NCBI RefSeq assembly: GCF_020829665.1
Contig: NZ_JAIVFT010000010.1
Coordinates: forward strand, 62,001 to 126,000
Length of the DNA: 64,000 nucleotides
Origin: Nostoc sp. CHAB 5824
GTDB lineage: Bacteria > Cyanobacteriota > Cyanobacteriia > Cyanobacteriales > Nostocaceae
Direction: 5' to 3'
How positions within the stretch are numbered: position 1 is the first letter of the stretch; every line of letters starts with the position of its first letter. Of the stretch, positions 34,436 to 43,525 are shown in pieces. The translations under genes and the position numbers were made by a program. The notes under the pieces are model-generated. The model was not told where the DNA came from and searched no databases. It worked only from the letters and a program-made list of their open reading frames with translations.

Positions 34436-35089
34436 TTAAAAAACGACTTTGCGGCAATGAAAAGCTTCTGCATACTTATTGGGCGCATTAGATTCAATCC
34501 CTCGCAGTCTTAGAATTGATAAAAATGTATCTTCTGTAAACCACTGTTTATTATTTTGCGATGGAAAGCTGTCAATAATATACTTAACTTTGTCTTGGCA
34601 AATTTTCTCAGTTAAATGAACAAAGAAATTAGGTTTTCCCAAATCACCATCGTACTTAGGTATTTCATACTCTAAGATTAAATGATCTCTAAATGTATTC
34701 CAAGTAAATTCACAAATTAAACGATGGTCTTGATGTAAATCCTGCCGATAATGAGTAAAAATTACATCGGGGTTATAATCTTGCTTTAATTGCTCAAAAA
34801 AGCCTTTAATTTCAATTCCCATGAAAGGGAAAAAACCATCTTTAAAATGTTCAAGTACTATATTTTTTACTTTTGAATCTTTTAAAAACTTATGAGCGCT
34901 GTTATAAGCTTCTTTTTCTCTCTGTAAGTTTGAACTAAATACAACCCAATAAAATACAGTATTCGGGTAACTTTCTACCAATCTTAATATCGTTCCTCCA
35001 CAACCAATTTCTATATCATCACTATGCGCTCCTAAACATAAAACTTTATAAGGTAAATTACTTGTTTCCTTAAAATTAAATTTAAGCAT
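34436..35089 (-). CDS. PIG-L/LmbE-family deacetylase
   Basis: This zinc-dependent family hydrolyses N-acetyl groups of N-acetylglucosaminyl compounds. The 217 residues show AHSDDIEIGCGGT (H22, D24, D25), the usual metal-binding AHxDD motif, and FTHYRQDLHQDHR with the third metal histidine. The end (RGIESNAPNKYAEAFH) also fits. It is the last gene of the minus-strand nucleotide-sugar block, 84 bp after the nucleotidyltransferase. It may unmask an amino sugar for later acylation. Active-site residues appear complete. Confidence 0.87.
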   Translation of the reverse strand: MLKFNFKETSNLPYKVLCLGAHSDDIEIGCGGTILRLVESYPNTVFYWVVFSSNLQREKEAYNSAHKFLKDSKVKNIVLEHFKDGFFPFMGIEIKGFFEQLKQDYNPDVIFTHYRQDLHQDHRLICEFTWNTFRDHLILEYEIPKYDGDLGKPNFFVHLTEKICQDKVKYIIDSFPSQNNKQWFTEDTFLSILRLRGIESNAPNKYAEAFHCRKVVF

Positions 35090-35173
35090 ATTGCCGATTT
35101 TTTAATTATCAAATATTTTGTCCTTAAAATAGGAATTACAGTAGATATCTATTGCAAAGTAAATTGTTATTTA

Positions 35174-36031
35174 TCATTTAGACAAACTTACTGAAATAGA
35201 ATTATTAACAATAGGGGAAACTGGACTATATTCCAAAGATTTTGGCTTTCTTTCAAGAAGCTTCCATACTGCCCAAGGAGCGTTACCTTGACAATACATA
35301 TCATCTAACTGCTGCTGTTCTTTGAAAGTATCCATACATGCCCAAAAACCATTGTACTTGTAAGCTAATAGCTGTTTTAATTTAATTAATCTTTGAAATG
35401 GTTCTAGCACCAATTCTTCTCCAGACTCGATATATTTAAAGATATCCTTCCTAAATACAAAGAAGCCTCCATTTATCCGAACCCCGGCTTCCTGGACACT
35501 TTGGATATCATTTACCAAGCCATCTTCTTGCATTGAAACTAAATGGAAACTTTGGGAGGGCTTTACACAGAGAAAACTAGCTATTTTATTATGTCTATAA
35601 AAGTCCTCGATTAAGTCAGGTAGGTGTAAATCTGTTAAACCGTCACTATAATTGGCTAAAAAGACTTCTTCTCCTTCTAAGTATTTTTCGACCGCTTTGA
35701 ACCTTTGGCCAATATTTGAAGTCAAACCTGTATCAACAAAAGTAATTTTCCAATCTTCAATATCACTGCTTACAAGTTGAATTTTCTTGCCTCCTTCTTG
35801 TAAGGTAAAATCATTTGAAACACATTCATCATAATTAAGAAAATAATTCTTGATTACATCGGCTTTATAACCAAGACACAAAATAAAATCTTTGTGTCCA
35901 TAGTGGGCATAGTATTTCATGACATGCCACAATATTGGTCTGTAGCCAATATGAACCATTGGCTTAGGAATACTACTGGACAATTCTCTTAATCTTGTTC
36001 CTAAACCACCGCAGAATAGAACTACTTTCAT
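35174..36031 (-). CDS. Sugar nucleotidyltransferase (glucose-1-phosphate cytidylyltransferase-like)
   Basis: The enzyme should couple a sugar-1-phosphate to a nucleotide. The 285 residues begin MKVVLFCGGLGTRLRELSSS then IPKPMVHIGYRPILWHVMKY, the nucleotide-binding core. NYSDGLTDL supplies the metal-binding aspartate, and GGFFVFRKDIFKYI and WACMDTFKEQQQLDDMY are typical of RfbF-type cytidylyltransferases. The protein is slightly longer than RfbF, with an extra C-terminal tail. With the C-methyltransferase and epimerases upstream, it points to a CDP- or dTDP-linked branched deoxysugar. The nucleotide is inferred. Confidence 0.83.
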   Translation of the reverse strand: MKVVLFCGGLGTRLRELSSSIPKPMVHIGYRPILWHVMKYYAHYGHKDFILCLGYKADVIKNYFLNYDECVSNDFTLQEGGKKIQLVSSDIEDWKITFVDTGLTSNIGQRFKAVEKYLEGEEVFLANYSDGLTDLHLPDLIEDFYRHNKIASFLCVKPSQSFHLVSMQEDGLVNDIQSVQEAGVRINGGFFVFRKDIFKYIESGEELVLEPFQRLIKLKQLLAYKYNGFWACMDTFKEQQQLDDMYCQGNAPWAVWKLLERKPKSLEYSPVSPIVNNSISVSLSK

Positions 36032-36090
36032 GAGATTTTCCTTTTTTATCTGATTAATTTTGATTAAATCTAACTGGCTTTATAGTTTGC

Positions 36091-37371
36091 TCAAGAATAA
36101 ACATTCACTTCGGGAATCGGCACAACAAATTTACCACCCCAATCACGTATATACGACATCTGCGACATTACCTCATTTTTCAGATTCCAGGGTAAAATCA
36201 ACAGATAGTCTGGCTGTGTTTCTTGAATCTTAGTTGGATGAAAGATTGGTATATGAGTTCCAGGTAAAAATTTACCTTGTTTAAATGGATTTCGGTCTAC
36301 GGTGTAATCAATGAAATCTTCTCTAATTCCACAATAATTCAAAAGAGTGTTACCTTTACCAGGAGCGCCGTAACCAGCAATTGATTTTCCTTGACGTTTA
36401 GCTGCAATTAAAAAATCCAAAAGTTGGAATTTAGTTTCCTTTACCTTTTGTGCAAAGGAAAAATAGTGTTTGATGTCGCTAAATCCAGCAACTTCTTCCC
36501 TGGCTCTTAACTCCTCTATTTGCTGACTAATAGGTTTAGAATTATCTGATGCTTGTCTTGCATAAATTCTGAGAGAGCCACCATGTGTTAACAGTTCTTC
36601 TACATCAAAGATGGTTAAACCGTGAGCGGCAAAAATCTTCTCAACTGTGAATAACGATAAATAAGAGAAATGTTCGTGATAGATAGTGTCAAACTGGTTT
36701 CCCTCCATCAGTCGCATTAAATGGGGAAACTCCATAGTAATGACACCTTCAGGTTTAAGTAAAATTTTACAGCCTGCTACAAAATCGTTGATATCCGGTA
36801 CGTGAGCAAGTACATTGTTACCCACTAATAAATCAGCTTGCGTGTCACTAGCAACTAATTCATCTGCTGTGTTTTGTCCAAAAAATTTGACAACTGTAGA
36901 AATGCCTTTTTTTATAGCTACATCAGCAACATTAGCTGCTGGTTCTATTCCCAAAACTGGTATTCCTTCTGATAAAAAATATTGCAATAAATAGCCATCG
37001 TTGCTAGCGATTTCTATCACTCGGCTTGAGGAGTTCAACCCAAAGCGAGCTATTACCTTTTCAGTATAATTTTTAGCGTGTTGTAGCCAACTGTCAGAGT
37101 AAGACGAAAAGTAAGCATAGTGGCTGAAGATATCTTGCGGACTGACGTATTCTTGAAGTTGAACTAAAAAACAGCGATCGCACACATACACATGCAGCGG
37201 ATAAAAGGGTTCCATTTGATTTAGCTGTTCATGCGTCACGTAGCTTTCACAAAGCGGTGACATTCCCAAATCCACAAAGGTATGTTCTAATAGTGACCCA
37301 CAGAAACGACAGTAACCACGATTCAAGGTTGTATCATTCTGTACATTAGGCTGCGAACTTGTCATAGTCAT
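36091..37371 (-). CDS. Sugar C-methyltransferase (zinc-binding, class I SAM type)
   Basis: The 426 residues start with a zinc-binding domain (CRFCG, C21/C24, and CDRCF, C64/C67) typical of NDP-hexose C-methyltransferases such as TylC3-like enzymes. The SAM-binding core VIEIASNDGYLLQYF follows (about 115-130), then FPHLMRLMEGNQFDTIYHEH with the conserved catalytic YHEH. The C-terminal Rossmann domain has GYGAPGKGNTLLNYCG and YTVDRNPFKQGKFLPGT. It transfers a methyl group to a sugar carbon next to a keto group. It lies 50 bp after the RfbC-like gene in the same operon. Confidence 0.9.
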   Translation of the reverse strand: MTMTSSQPNVQNDTTLNRGYCRFCGSLLEHTFVDLGMSPLCESYVTHEQLNQMEPFYPLHVYVCDRCFLVQLQEYVSPQDIFSHYAYFSSYSDSWLQHAKNYTEKVIARFGLNSSSRVIEIASNDGYLLQYFLSEGIPVLGIEPAANVADVAIKKGISTVVKFFGQNTADELVASDTQADLLVGNNVLAHVPDINDFVAGCKILLKPEGVITMEFPHLMRLMEGNQFDTIYHEHFSYLSLFTVEKIFAAHGLTIFDVEELLTHGGSLRIYARQASDNSKPISQQIEELRAREEVAGFSDIKHYFSFAQKVKETKFQLLDFLIAAKRQGKSIAGYGAPGKGNTLLNYCGIREDFIDYTVDRNPFKQGKFLPGTHIPIFHPTKIQETQPDYLLILPWNLKNEVMSQMSYIRDWGGKFVVPIPEVNVYS

Positions 37372-37421
37372 TGATTAACTCCCACACTTATTAGCAACTT
37401 GATAGAGGTGTAAAAGTTCCC

Positions 37422-37991
37422 CTACATCCTTACACTCTGTTGGACAGGGGTAGAGTCTAGAACAGATTCAAAACTCGACCAGCAGGTATCTTTCTCAGAA
37501 ATTTCACTTACAGGTAAAGGCCATTCAATTCTAAAAGCTGGATCATCATAGGGCAGCCCACACTGGTATTCTGGTGCATAGAATTCACTCATCTGATATA
37601 CAACCTCAGCCCCATCAGTTAGCGTTTGGTAGCCATGAGCAAACATTTCAGGTACGTATAAAGCTCTATGGTTTTGGGCGGTTAACTCAACACCAATGTG
37701 TAACTTGTACGTGGGGGAATCAGGACGCAAATCAATAATCACATCGTAGATAGCACCATGAGTACAGCGAACCAACTTTACCTCGGTTGCAGGAGCAACT
37801 TGATAGTGCATACCCCGTAGAGTGCCCTTTTTGTAGTTGAAAGCAAGATTGCATTGTGCAATTGTTGGCTTTAAGCCGTGAGCCAAAAATTCTTGAGCGC
37901 AGAAAGTACGAGCAAAGAAGCCACGAGTATCTTGCCGTTGCTCTATGTCAATCAGGAATGCACCTTTGAGTGAAGTTTCAGTAAATTGCAT
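37422..37991 (-). CDS. rfbC: dTDP-4-dehydrorhamnose 3,5-epimerase-like protein
   Basis: RfbC-type cupins epimerise C3 and/or C5 of 4-keto-6-deoxy sugar nucleotides. The 189 residues show DTRGFFARTFCAQEFLAHGL, LRGMHYQVAP with the catalytic histidine, LVRCTHGAIYDVIIDLR, ALYVPEMFAHGYQTLTDGAE and EYQCGLPYDDPAFRIEWP. The start overlaps the stop of the NAD-dependent epimerase gene by one base (TAATG). Together with the C-methyltransferase it fits synthesis of a branched 6-deoxyhexose. Whether it acts on dTDP- or CDP-sugar is not clear. Confidence 0.92.
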   Translation of the reverse strand: MQFTETSLKGAFLIDIEQRQDTRGFFARTFCAQEFLAHGLKPTIAQCNLAFNYKKGTLRGMHYQVAPATEVKLVRCTHGAIYDVIIDLRPDSPTYKLHIGVELTAQNHRALYVPEMFAHGYQTLTDGAEVVYQMSEFYAPEYQCGLPYDDPAFRIEWPLPVSEISEKDTCWSSFESVLDSTPVQQSVRM

Positions 37992-39022
37992 TACTTGTTC
38001 CAGAAGAAACTTTGATCTATTTGCTGAGTGCGAATTAGATACTCCAGCTGCTTCAAGCGAGTGAATCCTCTAAATAAAAAAGTCGATTCTGACATATCAA
38101 TAGAAGTAAATAAATCAAACAACTGTTGGGCACCCTTAGCCGCATTCCACTCACATTTAAATTCCGGTAGTATATTGTTAATCTTGTCGAAAGAAACCCG
38201 ATAGCTGCGGTTGTCTGCACCACTGCCACCAAAGGAAAGCTTGCATCCAGTAAAAACTTCAGCTACTATCTGGGCAATTTCTTTGACTTGATAATTGCTA
38301 GCAGTGTCACCCACATTGAAGATTTGGTTGTGAATAATGTCGCGTGGGGCTTCGAGCGTACATACAATTGCTTTGCAAATGTCAAGCAGATGAACCAGTG
38401 GACGCCAGGGAGTACCGTCGCTTGTCATCTTGATTTCTTTGGTTGTCCATGCGAGTCCAGACAGGTTATTTAAAACAATGTCGAAGCGCATTCTCGGCGA
38501 TGCGCCGAAGGCTGTAGCATTACGCAAAAAGGTGGGCGAAAAACTATCGTCAGCTAGTAATGTGACATCTCGCTCTACCAACGTTTTACATTTTGCATAG
38601 GCTGTTTGGGGATTAACGGGAGACTCTTCGGTAACGTAGTCATCAGCGCCAACGCCATAAACACTGCATGAAGAAGTGTAGACAAAGCGACGTACACCAG
38701 CTGTTTTAGCTAGTTCAGCAAGGTGAACAGAACCTTGATGGTTAATTTCATAAGTAACATTAGGATATAGTTGCCCAGCTGGATCGTTGGAGAGTTCAGC
38801 CAGATGAACGACTGCTTCGACACCTTGTAAATCTTCAAGTGTAATGTAGCGGATATCTTTATTAAGAGTTTTGGCTGTTAGCTCAGTACCGTTGTATAGC
38901 CAACCAGCCTTATAGAATCCTGTGTCAACTCCGATGATTTCATGTCCGTGTTGCATCAACATTGGGGCTAATAACGAGCCGATGTAACCTTCAGTTCCAG
39001 TTACGAGTATTTTCATAGGCAT
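37991..39022 (-). CDS. NAD-dependent sugar epimerase/dehydratase
   Basis: An extended SDR of 343 residues with the NAD loop LVTGTEGYIGSLLAPML, VVHLAELSNDPAGQ, YTSSCSVYGVGADD and the catalytic YAKCK. It should act on a nucleotide-sugar as a 4-epimerase, 4,6-dehydratase or 4-ketoreductase. No separate dehydratase is seen in the block, so this one could fill that step. The start is ATG 39022 or ATG 39016 (MKILVTGTEG). It is the first gene of the five-gene minus-strand operon and has the conserved upstream element about 155 bp before it. Confidence 0.88.
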   Translation of the reverse strand: MPMKILVTGTEGYIGSLLAPMLMQHGHEIIGVDTGFYKAGWLYNGTELTAKTLNKDIRYITLEDLQGVEAVVHLAELSNDPAGQLYPNVTYEINHQGSVHLAELAKTAGVRRFVYTSSCSVYGVGADDYVTEESPVNPQTAYAKCKTLVERDVTLLADDSFSPTFLRNATAFGASPRMRFDIVLNNLSGLAWTTKEIKMTSDGTPWRPLVHLLDICKAIVCTLEAPRDIIHNQIFNVGDTASNYQVKEIAQIVAEVFTGCKLSFGGSGADNRSYRVSFDKINNILPEFKCEWNAAKGAQQLFDLFTSIDMSESTFLFRGFTRLKQLEYLIRTQQIDQSFFWNK

Positions 39023-39175
39023 TAAATGCTACGGGTAAAACCAGGTTCTCTCAAAAACCTTTGTTGACTTACTACAAAACTATTTCCTTGTAACGAGCCA
39101 CTCTCGCACGAAGAGCCGCTTGCAAAGCTGCTTTGACTGTGCCCATGCTGTGGTGCCAGCACAACTGTTTATCAA

Positions 39176-39240
39176 ATAACAGTGTGCAGTTCCGCTGTTT
39201 GCGATCGCGTTTAGGAAAATGTACGACTTAACGTATAAGT
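39176..39240 (-). promoter_or_regulatory. Conserved upstream element, copy B
   Basis: On the minus strand this reads GTACATTTTCCTAAACGCGA then TCGCAAA, an 11-base spacer, and CACACTGTTAT. Twenty-four of 26 bases in the core match copy A at 31849-31900. The far end adds ACTTATAC, also present in copy A but 11 bases closer. It ends 153 bp before the epimerase ATG. A HIP1 octamer lies in the core here and is degenerate in copy A. Confidence 0.6.
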
Positions 39241-39394
39241 TTCATGAGTTCGGTTTGTGTCAAGAGTGCTGATTTGCTGAAATTGATTTATGGCTCTCCT
39301 AGCTCGTTTACCTCGCTAGCACTAAATTTTCAGACTCTCGCCAGATGATGTTGAACACCTATTTATTTTCTTGGAACAATCACAATATTTTCTA

Positions 39395-40253
39395 CAAGTA
39401 GGTAGGCGAAAAAATTTACAAGTATGTAACGAAAACTTAACTGTAGGCATTAGAGTTAAATTTTACACGTTGAGTAATCTAATTTCCTTTATCTCCCCTA
39501 GCTTTAACATTATCCATAACGGCATAAACAAGGTCTAACTTATCAAATATTTGACCAGATAGCTCATCTTTTTTTAAGTGTTGCCACTCCAATTCAATTG
39601 GATTCATTTCGGAACAGTATTTTGGCAAAAAGAAGATGTACAAACCTATGTGTTCCGACTTTTTCCATAATTACTGAACTTCTTGACATCTATGTATTAA
39701 ACAGTTGTCCTGCACTATTACTCTAATACGTCCAGCTTTTTCGGCTTCAAGGGCTTCTTGCTCCATCAAATGAATGTAATATTTACGACTAATACCTCTA
39801 ATTACAAGACCGTAAACAAAACCGATTAAAAGTTGAATAAGACCAATAATGCTTAATCTACGATCTCGACATTTTTTTACCTACTTTTGAAGTAATAGAT
39901 ATAACTAATAATTCATTCTATATAGCAAACTCTGATTCATCTAAATATTTCAAGTCTCTTTTAGTCCTTGTTTTTCCCATTTATGCAAAACCTCTCTTAC
40001 CGTTTGAAGAGTCAAATTAAAGTGAGCAGCTATTTTCTCCACGTGCCAGCCATGTGCGTTCAGCTTAATTATCTCTGCTCGATCATTGACCTTCAGTGAC
40101 ATTTATGCTGTTCTCAGGTTGAATAGGGTTCTGTTTTGCTCACGAGTCAAAAATACTCTTAGACGAGTGCCCATACTTTAAATTACCTCGGTAGATCCAT
40201 TCTCAGTATTTATTTATCTTTACATAGTTAGGTTTTTTTATGCCCACTTACTT
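39395..40253 (-). mobile_element. Decayed IS630-family element
   Basis: Imperfect terminal repeats are AAGTAGGTAGGCGAAAAAAT at 39395 and the inverted TTTTTTTATGCCCACTTACTT ending at 40253. The 859 bp between them contain only remnants of a transposase on the minus strand. The element is shorter than a full IS630, so an internal deletion is likely. It separates the epimerase operon from the NACHT gene. Confidence 0.7.
39484..40174 (-). pseudogene. IS630-family transposase remnant
   Basis: From ATG 40174 the sequence reads MGTRLRVFLTREQNRTLFNL and a stop. It then continues in frame-like pieces: DRAEIIKLNAHGWHVEKIAA, HFNLTLQTVREVLHKWEKQG. This is the N-terminal helix-turn-helix part of an IS630 transposase. 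Further downstream only short fragments are left; one near 39600 corresponds to the HLKK region next to the last catalytic glutamate. Many stops and frameshifts make it non-functional. Confidence 0.8.
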
Positions 40254-40928
40254 AATATTAAATTAATGCTTTTGTAAATAGCTAAAATATTGGTTTTCTA
40301 CATATAGACAGAAAAGATAAAGTAGTTTATATAAACATTAACTTAAAAAAAAATTCCTCGGATGACTGCCGTCTAGTTTGGGTTAAATCAGTCTCAAGAT
40401 AGAAGCTTGACCAGATATAAGAGATGGAGGATTAAAAAATATTAGAGTGTTCTCTATTTATACAAATACTCATGGCTTACTACTTAAACAAATGAGATAT
40501 ATTAAATACAAATACTGTAGGGTTAATTCAGCAATTAAAAAGTATTTTAAAATGTGGAGATGTAATTAACTCTGTTTTATTACCCTCGGAGAACAATTAT
40601 CGAAGCAAGATTCTGGAACTTTTATTGAGTCAAGCTTTGAGCCTTCATTTTTTAACATAAATTTAAATTCATAGCCAAAACGTGGAGATTAAAGTTCAGA
40701 AAGGCTTTTAGTGATTGGTTTCTCCCAAAGTGATAAAAGAAATTTAATAAAATCTCTACACTTAAAAAACTAGAAAATAAACTATTTTTTTGTTGGCGTA
40801 CAGGCTGGTGCATTTAAAAATAGCAGAAGAAAAGTCAATACTGGCACATTAATAGAGTTAAGTTATTGCTCTTGATTTATTCCAAGTTCCTTGAAGTTAA
40901 AGATATCTAGAGGTTTAAAGTTTAGTTT
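40254..40928. other. AT-rich non-coding region before the NACHT gene
   Basis: These 675 bp are strongly AT-rich. I find no open frame of note, no repeat family and no RNA gene. They should contain the promoter of the NACHT gene. Confidence 0.5.
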
Positions 40929-43382
40929 ATGGCACGACGCTCATTGAAAGCATCTACTGTAGGCATCGAGAAGGCAAAAAGGGCTTTTAAAATTAGAGAA
41001 TGGACACAAGAATATCTAGCTAGTGAGGTAGGGCTTGAAACTCGCCAGTCAATCTGGAAATTTTTTACAGGTAAGCCGATTGAACGTCAGAACTTTATGG
41101 AAATTTGCTTTCAACTTGGTTTGGACTGGCAAGAGATTGCTCATCTACCGAATCAGAGCTTACTGAAGCAGAACAATCAGGATTGGGACACCTGCCAAAG
41201 TATTGACACCTTAGTGCAAATGGTGCGATCGTGTCGAAGCGATAAGATTCAAGCCCAGTGCGCCACCATACGATTGTTAGATATTGCTCGACCAATAGAA
41301 CTGGAAGACATTTATGTTAATGCCAATATTCTCAATAATATTACAAGTCAAAGATGGTTAGATATTTTTGACTTGCAAAGCCTTGTTTCAGAAGAATTGG
41401 AGCGTTTTGGTTTGGATCAAGTCTGCCAGGAACGATTTCCAGCCATACAGGCAGTTACAACCTATCCCAGACTGATGGTGCTAGGTAAACCAGGGTCTGG
41501 TAAAACCACATTTTTGCAACATATCGCTACCCAATGCAATCAAGGCAAATTCCTACCAAACCTGATCCCAATTTTTATACGCTTGAAAAATTTTGCTGAG
41601 GCTGCTAAAGAAACAGTTAACTTTAGTGTCTTCAACTTCATCAGTCAAGAGCTTGCCTACTTCGACATTTCAGAACAACAAATCCAAACCTTACTTGCTC
41701 ACGGCAGAATATTAATTCTACTGGATGGCTTGGATGAAATTTCCAAAGACGATAGTGCCGAAATCCTGAAAATAATTTGCAAATTTTCTGAGGATTATTA
41801 TAAAAATCAGTTGATTATCACCTGTAGGATTAGTTTTTGCGAGTATCAGCTAGAAGGATTCACAGAGATTGAGATGGCCGATTTTGATCAATTTCAAATT
41901 GAAGCTTTTGTTCAAAAGTGGTTTATCAATATTGCCAAAAATTATACAGAAGAAGGAAAAGTCTTGGCTTCTCGGTTCATGCAAAAGTTGCAGTTACCAG
42001 AAAATCGAGAAATTCGAGAACTAAGCGTGACGCCGCTTTTGCTTAACCTGGCTTGTTGTGTATTTCAAGCCCACTCAGACTTTCCAACCAGACGGGTCAA
42101 ACTTTATGAAGAAGGTTTAGACATTTTGCTCAATCGCTGGGATGAAGCTAGGAGCATTAAACGTGATACTATTTCTCATAAGTTTTCTTTACCACAGAAG
42201 CTCAAACTGCTGAGTGAGATTGCTGCCACCACTTTCAAGCAAAATCGTTACTTTTTTACACAAAGTAATGTCCAGCAATGCATTGCGGACTCTCTATATA
42301 ACTTATCCACTACCCAACCTCAGCCAGAAATACTCCAACTCAACAGTGAGGCAGTGCTGAAACTTCTTGAGGCACATGGGCTACTAGTGGAAAGGGCACG
42401 CGGTATTTACTCGTTTTCGCATCTAGCTTTTCAAGAGTATTTAACCGCTAAAAACATTGTTGCTAGTCATGAACCACAAATATTAGAAGAAAAGCTGATC
42501 GATTTAATTAGCCATTTGACTGAACCGCGTTGGCACAAAGTCTTTTTACTTACAACTGGCATGTTGGATAATCCCACTTACCTATTGCAATTAATGAAGC
42601 AACATATTGATGGGCTTGTTGCTTTTGATAAGCAATTGCAGAAGTTTCTCATCTGGCTCAAGCAGAAGTCTGTTTCAGTTCAGACCCCCTACAAATCAGC
42701 AGCTATTCGTGCTTTTTACCTAACCTTAATTCTTCCAGACGGTTTGAGCTTGGCTGATGACCTAGCTCTGTGTGTTGCGATCGAACCAAGGCTTGCTAGT
42801 AATCTTCCGCCTGATTTGAATATAGATCAGGCTCTTAACTGTGCACTATATTTAAGCCTTGCCCTGTATCGTAATCCGACTTTGGATAGAGTCCTTGCCT
42901 TAAACTTTGCCTTTCCTGATGACCGTGTTGTTTATAACCCCAAATTACAACGTGAAGCAAACCTATCGCCCTTAGACGAATCGCTGCAACAACTTAAAGA
43001 ACAGCTACCTGTCCCAGTTCAAGGTACAGAACAATTGAAGCAATGGTGGAATGCTAACGGCCAGACTTGGACTGAAACATTGAGGTCTGTGATGCTTCGG
43101 TATCGAAATATCGGTCACCAATGGCAGTTCAGCGAGCAGCAAAAGAAAGTGTTCAAGCAGTATTACACTGCTAACCAGTTACTAGTGAATTGCCTCAACA
43201 GCAGTTGTGAAGTAACTTCCCTTGTGCGAGAGAAAATTTTGGAAACGTTGTTTTTACCCGTAGCTAGAGCATCAGGTAGTACAGCAACCACCACAACCAA
43301 TACTGCTCGGTTAAGGAAAAATAAAGGGTTGTATAAAAGCTATTTTCTTCTCGTGTTGCATCTGCGAACAATGAAAGTATAA
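40929..43382 (+). CDS. HTH-NACHT NTPase (STAND family), possible anti-phage or signalling protein
   Basis: The 817 residues have an N-terminal helix-turn-helix-like region (about 12-75, REWTQEYLASEVGLETRQSI). The NACHT NTPase (about 175-340) has Walker A LGKPGSGKTTFLQ (186-193) and Walker B ILILLDGLDEI (261-271). A winged-helix/helical region follows (FSHLAFQEYLTAKNI near 500), then a C-terminal helical domain with RYRNIGHQWQFSEQQKKVF. This architecture is common in filamentous cyanobacteria, and some bacterial NACHT proteins defend against phage. The last 45 residues (ATTTTNTARLRKNKG onward) look unrelated and may result from a late frameshift. It is flanked by an IS630 relic and converges with rplL. 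Confidence 0.87.
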   Translation: MARRSLKASTVGIEKAKRAFKIREWTQEYLASEVGLETRQSIWKFFTGKPIERQNFMEICFQLGLDWQEIAHLPNQSLLKQNNQDWDTCQSIDTLVQMVRSCRSDKIQAQCATIRLLDIARPIELEDIYVNANILNNITSQRWLDIFDLQSLVSEELERFGLDQVCQERFPAIQAVTTYPRLMVLGKPGSGKTTFLQHIATQCNQGKFLPNLIPIFIRLKNFAEAAKETVNFSVFNFISQELAYFDISEQQIQTLLAHGRILILLDGLDEISKDDSAEILKIICKFSEDYYKNQLIITCRISFCEYQLEGFTEIEMADFDQFQIEAFVQKWFINIAKNYTEEGKVLASRFMQKLQLPENREIRELSVTPLLLNLACCVFQAHSDFPTRRVKLYEEGLDILLNRWDEARSIKRDTISHKFSLPQKLKLLSEIAATTFKQNRYFFTQSNVQQCIADSLYNLSTTQPQPEILQLNSEAVLKLLEAHGLLVERARGIYSFSHLAFQEYLTAKNIVASHEPQILEEKLIDLISHLTEPRWHKVFLLTTGMLDNPTYLLQLMKQHIDGLVAFDKQLQKFLIWLKQKSVSVQTPYKSAAIRAFYLTLILPDGLSLADDLALCVAIEPRLASNLPPDLNIDQALNCALYLSLALYRNPTLDRVLALNFAFPDDRVVYNPKLQREANLSPLDESLQQLKEQLPVPVQGTEQLKQWWNANGQTWTETLRSVMLRYRNIGHQWQFSEQQKKVFKQYYTANQLLVNCLNSSCEVTSLVREKILETLFLPVARASGSTATTTTNTARLRKNKGLYKSYFLLVLHLRTMKV

Positions 43383-43469
43383 AACAACGGATTACTCGCA
43401 GACTTCTTGTAAAACTCAAACATAAAGGACAAATGCCCTTACTACAAACCTTCAAAAGTAGCCTGATAT

Positions 43470-43498
43470 GAAAAAAAGGAGCCTGACTCAGACTCCTT
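43470..43498 (-). terminator. Intrinsic terminator of the ribosomal protein operon
   Basis: On the minus strand a 10-bp stem (AAGGAGTCTG pairing with CAGGCTCCTT, three-base loop) is followed directly by seven T. It lies 28 bp after the rplL stop codon and also separates rplL from the convergent NACHT gene. Confidence 0.85.
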
Positions 43499-43525
43499 AA
43501 TAAAAAACTGGTAATACAATTGTGA

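Noticed and set aside
43400..43440. AGACTTCTTGTAAAACT, resembling one MITE end
   Set aside because: Only one end is present and the rest does not match the MITE arms; counted as chance or a very old trace.
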